Below the pieces are notes generated by a model. It ran no database searches, was not told the origin of the DNA, and saw only the letters and a list, made by a program, of their open reading frames with translations. This document shows positions 6,206 to 10,000 of a stretch of DNA of 10,000 bases, piece by piece. Position 1 is the first letter of the stretch. Every line of letters begins with the position of its first letter. The translations under genes were made by a program, and so were the position numbers. Source of the stretch: Magnetospirillum sp. (GTDB lineage: Bacteria > Pseudomonadota > Alphaproteobacteria > Rhodospirillales > Magnetospirillaceae); NCBI GenBank assembly GCA_020217035.1, contig JAIWOG010000171.1:1-10000 (forward strand). Direction: 5' to 3'.

Positions 6206-6369
6206 ATGTGCAATTTCCTGTGGCTAAATGCCCCACGCCCCTATTTTCACTACTTTTGGCATCAATAGCAACCTCTTGTTGCACATCAATGCAAACTTTT
6301 GTTTTATTCCATCTGGCGAACGGACACTATTCCTGGGCCTGCGCGGGCGAACAAAGACCAGGGATAGAA
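6206..6369 (-). promoter_or_regulatory. AT-rich upstream region of the PraR-like gene with repeated TGCAA/GCAAC half-sites
   Basis: GCAAC-N5-GTTGC (6268-6282) shares its right arm with TTGCA-N6-TGCAA (6279-6294), giving three alternating half-sites, and another TGCAA occurs near the start codon (about 6209). This resembles an operator array and would suit autoregulation by the dimeric XRE protein. A weak leftward promoter, TTGCTA-N17-GAAAAT, overlaps the array. The site assignment is inference; no published PraR motif was compared. No clear terminator for the protease gene ending at 6370 is visible. Confidence 0.4.
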
Positions 6370-6819
6370 TCACCCTTCATCCATGAAATTGACAACCAAC
6401 ATCACCGCCGCGTCGACAGAATCCATCACCCGAGGGTCAAGACCTTCGCCGGCGGAAAAATCCGCCCCCTCGATGCCGACGACCCGCATGCTTGGTGGCA
6501 GCCGCCCCAGGCTGGCAGCCAAAGACAAAGCCTCGGCCAGGCCGAAGACATGGCTGCTTTTGGGAAAGCTGGCGGCTGGCACCGCCGTCGGGTCGTCCCA
6601 ATGACGGACCGTCCCCGGAATGCTGCCGGCGCAGGTGGCATCCACCAGCACGACCCGCTCATGCCCCTGCCAGCGGGCCATCAGGTCGGTGCCCTCGCCG
6701 TGATGGCGCAGCACCGTGACCTGGGCCAGCCCCAGGCGTTCCACCCTGTCGGCCACCCGCCACCCCACCGCGTCGTCGCGGCGAAACGGATGACCGATTC
6801 CGATGACCAGCAGGCTCAC
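6370..6819 (-). CDS. [NiFe]-hydrogenase maturation protease, HyaD/HybD/HycI family
   Basis: 149 residues, normal for the family. Motifs are VIGIGHPFRRDDAVG (nickel-ligand acid at D16), VVLVDAT (D60) and SSHVFGL (H90), the three residues expected to sense nickel in the hydrogenase large subunit, plus VVGIEGADFSAGEGLDP. These endopeptidases cut the C-terminal tail of the large subunit once nickel is inserted. The start is GTG at 6819, overlapping the TGA of the upstream EpmC-like gene by four bases (GTGA). No hydrogenase structural or hyp genes lie in the window, so the client enzyme must be encoded elsewhere. Which of the several subfamilies (HyaD, HoxW, HycI) it belongs to was not resolved. 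Confidence 0.9.
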   Translation of the reverse strand: MSLLVIGIGHPFRRDDAVGWRVADRVERLGLAQVTVLRHHGEGTDLMARWQGHERVVLVDATCAGSIPGTVRHWDDPTAVPAASFPKSSHVFGLAEALSLAASLGRLPPSMRVVGIEGADFSAGEGLDPRVMDSVDAAVMLVVNFMDEG

Positions 6820-7478
6820 TCGGCGAACCAGCGGGCGAAGAAGGTGTCGTCGCCTTCGCGGCGCAGCCGGCGGGTCGGGGCGCCGTCGTCGTCAATCAGT
6901 TCCATCTGGCGCAGCCAGCGCACGATCTTCTTGAAATGGGCGATATTGTGCAGGGCGATTCCGCCTTCCATCCAGTTCTGCTCCAGGAAGGCCAGGACCG
7001 CCGGCTGCCCCAGTTCAGCCTCCCACAGGATGCCCAGCAACGAGCACAGGGCCTCTTCCACGTCGCGTTCGGGACAGAACAGGCTTTGCACCGCGTCGGC
7101 TTCTTCCCGGCGGCCGCTTTCCGGACCGCAGCCCAAGCCGAAATCGATCACCTTGCGCCGATGGGGGGCGGCGCATTGGTAATGGGCCACTTCGTGGATC
7201 AACACGCTGGGTTCCATGCGGATGGCCACGTTGTCGCCGTCCCAGGTCCAATAGGTCTTGGGATCCACGTCCAGGATGCCGAAACCGAACTGGCGGCACA
7301 GTTCCACCCCTTGGGCGTGGTGGGCGGGATCGGTGGACAGCGTCATCAGGTCGCCGTCGGGAATCTGCCTGGTGACCCTGATGAAGACTTTGTGCGCCAG
7401 GGCGTCGTCGGCCAGGGCGGCGGCGAATTCGGGCAGCAAAGGCAACAGCGTGCCGTGGTCGACGGGGGTCAGCATCAT
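6816..7478 (-). CDS. EpmC/YfcM-like HExxH metal-binding protein
   Basis: 220 residues. The central HEVAHYQCAAPHRRKVIDFG (H95, E96, H99) matches the HEISHWCIAG...RR.LVDFG pattern of EpmC (YfcM, DUF462), the enzyme that hydroxylates the modified lysine of elongation factor P in E. coli; GCGPESGRREE matches the following CPDGR segment. HExxH would bind a metal. Similarity outside this core is weak and the protein is somewhat longer than EpmC, so the function may differ; a metallopeptidase is the alternative. ATG at 7478 (or the adjacent ATG at 7475) follows AGGAA. It overlaps the hydrogenase protease gene by four bases and lies 88 bases after the methyltransferase gene. Confidence 0.65.
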   Translation of the reverse strand: MMLTPVDHGTLLPLLPEFAAALADDALAHKVFIRVTRQIPDGDLMTLSTDPAHHAQGVELCRQFGFGILDVDPKTYWTWDGDNVAIRMEPSVLIHEVAHYQCAAPHRRKVIDFGLGCGPESGRREEADAVQSLFCPERDVEEALCSLLGILWEAELGQPAVLAFLEQNWMEGGIALHNIAHFKKIVRWLRQMELIDDDGAPTRRLRREGDDTFFARWFAE

Positions 7479-7566
7479 GACGAAAGGGTTCCTGGCTGGC
7501 GGCTTTTGTCCACAAGACGCGCCTGTCTACCCCCGTTGGCCCGGCTTTCGCAACAGGCTTGGCGCT

Positions 7567-8244
7567 TCAATCGCGCATCAGCAGGTTGACCCGCATGGGC
7601 TGGTCGAATTCCATGCCGCCTTCGCCGTTGGGGCGGCCGTTGGCGGCGTAAAGCGCCCGCATCTGTTCGTCCAGCGCGGCGAAGCGTTCCTCGCGTTCGT
7701 GGTTGGCCGAAATGATGCGGTCGCGGAAGGCTTCGTAGGACTTCATGGACACGGTATGCAGATAAAGGATTTCGTCCTTCATCTGGAATCCCGGGGCATG
7801 GCGAAGCGCGGCCAGGGCCTGGGCGCGGACCTGGGTCTCGTCATCCACCGGCCGGCAGGTTTCGAAGAACTTGCCTTCGGCCACCGGCTCAGAGACGTAG
7901 ACCATGCCGCCGGGCACCAGCACGCGGTGCGCCTCGGCCAGGGCCTGGGCCATGTGTTCGGCGGGGATATGGTGCAGCGAATTGAAGAACACGACGATGT
8001 CGGCGCCGCCGTCTTCGACCGGCAGGGCTTGGCCGACGCCTTCGACGACGCGTTCGTCGGCCACCTTCTCGGCATTCCACGCCTTGGCCAGTTGGCGGGG
8101 CGAGCATTCCACCCCGATGACGCTGGCGCCGCGCTGGGCCATCATCCGGGTCAGGTTGCCGTCGCCGCACCCCACGTCGACGACCCGCTTGCCTTCCAGG
8201 TCCAGGGTCTCGACAATCACCTCGGCGTTGCGGCGGCGTTGCAT
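7567..8244 (-). CDS. Class I SAM-dependent methyltransferase (Methyltransf_11 type)
   Basis: 225 residues. Motif I is VVDVGCGDGN (21-30), the SAM-ribose acid is E46 in VIGVECSPRQL, ADIVVFFNSLHHIP (81-94) is motif III-like, and HRVLVPGGMVYVSEP (106-120) is the typical post-motif strand. It should transfer a methyl group from SAM; the substrate cannot be told. The C-terminal half (about 120-225) is a family-specific helical region. I place the start at ATG 8244, where GGAGA lies nine bases upstream and the protein begins just ahead of motif I. The same frame stays open to 8745, but that extension is antisense to the ydcF-like gene. Possibly the first gene of a leftward unit with the EpmC-like and protease genes. 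Confidence 0.88.
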   Translation of the reverse strand: MQRRRNAEVIVETLDLEGKRVVDVGCGDGNLTRMMAQRGASVIGVECSPRQLAKAWNAEKVADERVVEGVGQALPVEDGGADIVVFFNSLHHIPAEHMAQALAEAHRVLVPGGMVYVSEPVAEGKFFETCRPVDDETQVRAQALAALRHAPGFQMKDEILYLHTVSMKSYEAFRDRIISANHEREERFAALDEQMRALYAANGRPNGEGGMEFDQPMRVNLLMRD

Positions 8245-8293
8245 GCTGTCTCTCCACTGCTGTTGATCACAGGATGCATATAAGGAATCACCG

Positions 8294-8782
8294 ATGGATG
8301 TCGAGTTCCAATGCGCCATCGTGCTGGGCGCCAAGGTCATGGAGGACGGCAGCCCCTCGCCCGCCCTGGCCCGCCGCGTCGCCCACGCCGCGGCCTTGGC
8401 GCGGGCCGGGACGGTGGACAACCTGTTGATGAGCGGCGGCGCCGTCAACCACCCCACCCCCGAAGCCCATGTCATGCGCGACCTGGCTCTGGCCGCCGGC
8501 GTCGCCCCGGATCGGGTCCACGTTGAAGATTGTTCGCGCAACACCATCGACAACGCCCGACGCTGCGCCCCCATCCTGACGGAACAGGGCTGGACGCGCC
8601 TGTTACTGGTCACCGACAGCTTCCACCTGCCTCGCGCCCGACTGATCTTTTCCGCCCACGGGATGAAAGTGACGACGTCGGGGGCACGACCAGACAGGCC
8701 CAGTGCCGAATGGGTGTTGGCCCATCTGCGCGAGGTGCCAGCCATGGTGAAGACGCTGACCCGGCTATATGTAATCGGCTGA
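8294..8782 (+). CDS. YdcF-like protein (DUF218 family)
   Basis: 162 residues. DUF218 hallmarks are the N-terminal strand CAIVLGAKV (7-15), LLMSGGAVN (44-52), EAHVMRDLAL (57-66), VEDCSRNTIDNA (77-88) and LLLVTDSFHLPRA (103-115). Family members bind nucleotide-like ligands or act in cell-envelope metabolism (SanA, ElyC), but YdcF itself has no settled function. There is no signal peptide or membrane segment, so it is the soluble cytoplasmic type. AAGGA lies eight bases before ATG 8294. Divergent from the methyltransferase gene with only 49 bases between the starts, and its 3' end overlaps the response-regulator gene by 18 bases. Confidence 0.88.
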   Translation: MDVEFQCAIVLGAKVMEDGSPSPALARRVAHAAALARAGTVDNLLMSGGAVNHPTPEAHVMRDLALAAGVAPDRVHVEDCSRNTIDNARRCAPILTEQGWTRLLLVTDSFHLPRARLIFSAHGMKVTTSGARPDRPSAEWVLAHLREVPAMVKTLTRLYVIG

Positions 8783-9196
8783 CGGACCCGGAATACCGGG
8801 CAGCGGCGCGTCGGGGTCGGCCAGACAGGCGTCCCGCAGGGCCTGGGCGATGGTGGCGGTCAAGATGGCCGAACTGATCGGCTTGGATAAGAAACGCACA
8901 TTGGGGCCGACGCGCAAATCCGAGGTTTGCCGGCTCCAATGCCCGGACAACACCACCACCGCCACATGGGGGAACTCGTCGTAAAGCCGGCGGATCAAGG
9001 TTTCGCCGTCCATCGCCGGCATGGCGATGTCGGTCACCACCACCGCCACCGGCTGGACCAGCAACAAATCCAGCGCCTGTTGGCCGCTGGTGGCGTAAAG
9101 CATGGTCCAATGGCCTTCCATCTTGTGCAGGCCGCGACGGATGCCGGAAAGAACATTGGGTTCGTCATCGACGAACAGGATCACCGGGGCGACCAT
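8765..9196 (-). CDS. Single-domain response regulator (receiver domain only)
   Basis: 143 residues. The phosphorelay residues are all present: D10-D11 (LFVDDE), phospho-acceptor D56 (VTDIAMPAMDG), S84 (VLSG) and K105 (LSKPI). No output domain follows; the last 20 residues are proline-rich. Such proteins pass phosphate in relays or act by protein contact, as in CheY or DivK. The missing partner kinase is not in the window. ATG at 9196 has GGAG eight bases upstream. The stop lies inside the end of the convergent ydcF-like gene. Similar receivers with the MPxMDGxxLI pattern occur in hybrid-kinase networks, but the pathway here is unknown. Confidence 0.92.
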   Translation of the reverse strand: MVAPVILFVDDEPNVLSGIRRGLHKMEGHWTMLYATSGQQALDLLLVQPVAVVVTDIAMPAMDGETLIRRLYDEFPHVAVVVLSGHWSRQTSDLRVGPNVRFLSKPISSAILTATIAQALRDACLADPDAPLPGIPGPSADYI

Positions 9197-9368
9197 GGCG
9201 ACGCTCCATTCCCGAACAAGACGAACGCATTATGACATGAGGCATGGCTTCCGTGCGTTCTTTTTCCCGGCGCCAGGCCAAATGTTTCTTATTTGTTCTC
9301 ATCACGACACCCGTTTTAGTATTTGTTGATGCCATAATCCCCTTCCAATCCATCACCGGACCAATACC

Positions 9369-9837
9369 ATGTTCTCTCTGAAATCCCCCGTCGGCACCAA
9401 TTACCGCGTCGATCCCGACGACCTCATGAACACCAAGCGCACCCTCAACCAACTGGGCTATTACGACATCCCGCCCCATCGCGGCATCGACGACTGGACC
9501 GACGACGCCATTCGACGGCATCAAACGGTTCCAGAAGGACAATGGCCTCAAAGTGGATGGCTTCATGCGCCCAGGCGGAGAGACGGAACAAAACATAAAC
9601 TTATTATTAACCAATGAGCAAGCCGGTAAATCAGACACCCCGCAAGGCAATCCCAATCAGCGGCGCATCGATTTCCTGGAAAGCGAAATCGCCAAGCGAC
9701 GTGAGCAGGTGCGGCAAATGCAGCAAGCTGGAGCCGACCCCAAAGCAATCAGGGATATCGAGTTCGGCATCCGACAGTCCGAAGCTGAACTGGCTAAGTT
9801 GAAAGGGGGCGGCAGTTGGGGGCCATTCTCATGGTAA
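9369..9837 (+). pseudogene. Peptidoglycan-binding-like protein with coiled-coil tail, frameshifted
   Basis: The first frame reads from ATG 9369 (RVDPDDLMNTKRTLNQLGYY ... DDWTDDA, 47 residues) and then turns into RRHQTVPEG and stops at 9617. From 9511 the next frame continues naturally: FDGIKRFQKDNGLKVDGFMRPGGETEQNINLL, to a stop at 9837. Joined, the 155-residue protein resembles PG_binding_1-like repeats (TK..L..LGYY, IKRFQKDNGLKVDG), followed by a charged coiled coil (about residues 95-140) with ESEIAKRREQVRQMQQ, and a glycine/tryptophan end. The break needs one inserted or two missing bases at 9507-9513. It may be a real mutation or a sequencing error. Short stretches are AT-rich (9590-9620). 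The ribosome site is weak. No signal peptide is seen. Confidence 0.75.
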
Positions 9838-9999
9838 CGACTTTGCGCGTGAAAATTCCTTAAGGCGTTCCGCCGCCCATGTGCGTGCCCGCGCGATCCT
9901 GTCGTCGGGCACGCCTTCCTGGCGCAAGCGGTCCTCGGCTTGATCGGCCTTGCCGTAACGCATGGACCCCAGAATGCGCCAACCAGCAGCCTCGACACC
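9829..9999 (-). CDS. C-terminal part of an unrecognised protein entering from the right edge
   Basis: An open frame runs from the right edge to TGA at 9829-9831 and gives 56 residues: GVEAAGWRILGSMRYGKADQ, then AEDRLRQEGVPDDRIARAR and TWAAERLKEFSRAKSLP. Third codon positions are GC-rich, and the charged helical composition looks protein-like. The alternative leftward frame stopping at 9657 gives cysteine/arginine-rich sequence typical of an out-of-frame reading. The 3' end overlaps the end of the rightward coiled-coil gene by nine bases. No domain is recognised from this fragment. Confidence 0.55.
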   Translation of the reverse strand, partial: GVEAAGWRILGSMRYGKADQAEDRLRQEGVPDDRIARARTWAAERLKEFSRAKSLP

Positions 10000-10000
10000 G

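Noticed and set aside
5541..6284. A 247-residue leftward open frame over both XRE genes.
   Set aside because: It overlaps the real PraR-like gene in another frame and runs through the shared terminator; its sequence is arginine/glycine/proline-rich with no domain.
8245..8745. A 167-residue N-terminal extension of the methyltransferase.
   Set aside because: It is antisense to the well-supported ydcF-like gene, has no domain, and ATG 8244 has a good ribosome site just before motif I.
9657..9998. A 113-residue leftward frame at the right edge.
   Set aside because: It overlaps the coiled-coil reading frame and gives cysteine/arginine-rich sequence; the neighbouring frame ending at 9829 looks more like protein.

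Overview
The window is GC-rich, densely packed chromosomal DNA with strong G/C preference at third codon positions, short gaps and many overlapping start/stop junctions. The gene families (a LuxI/LuxR pair, PraR-like XRE regulators, a DUF123-type GIY-YIG protein, a B12-type radical SAM enzyme, a [NiFe]-hydrogenase maturation protease) fit an alphaproteobacterium of the Rhodospirillales, probably Magnetospirillum-like. That placement is inference from gene content. No rRNA, tRNA, CRISPR array or insertion sequence was seen.

Left part (1-3129): the 5' end of an ahpC-type peroxiredoxin gene reads leftwards off the edge, behind an AT-rich control region with two overlapping perfect dyads. Next comes a leftward three-gene operon: B12-binding-type radical SAM protein, then an HD-domain nucleotidase-like protein, then a GIY-YIG (DUF123) protein. 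The last two are coupled by a TGATG junction.

Centre (3309-6205): a quorum-sensing island. LuxR (5165-4437) and LuxI (4355-3732) read leftwards, and LuxI is coupled by TGATG to a 66-residue small protein. Facing that small protein is a rightward 52-residue gene whose product resembles it, so two small paralogues lie tail to tail at the end of the luxI operon. Divergent from luxR is an XRE regulator (5249-5668). It lies tail to tail, across a shared bidirectional terminator, with a second and more canonical PraR-like XRE regulator (6205-5714). Members of the PraR family control quorum sensing in rhizobia, so all these genes may form one circuit.

Right-centre (6370-8244): leftward genes for a class I methyltransferase, an EpmC/YfcM-like HExxH protein and a hydrogenase maturation protease, the last two overlapping by GTGA. 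No hydrogenase structural gene is present.

Right part (8294-10000): a YdcF/DUF218 gene converges with, and overlaps by 18 bases, a single-domain response regulator. A rightward gene with a peptidoglycan-binding-like start is broken by a frameshift near 9510 and ends in a coiled coil. It converges with a leftward gene that enters from the right edge.
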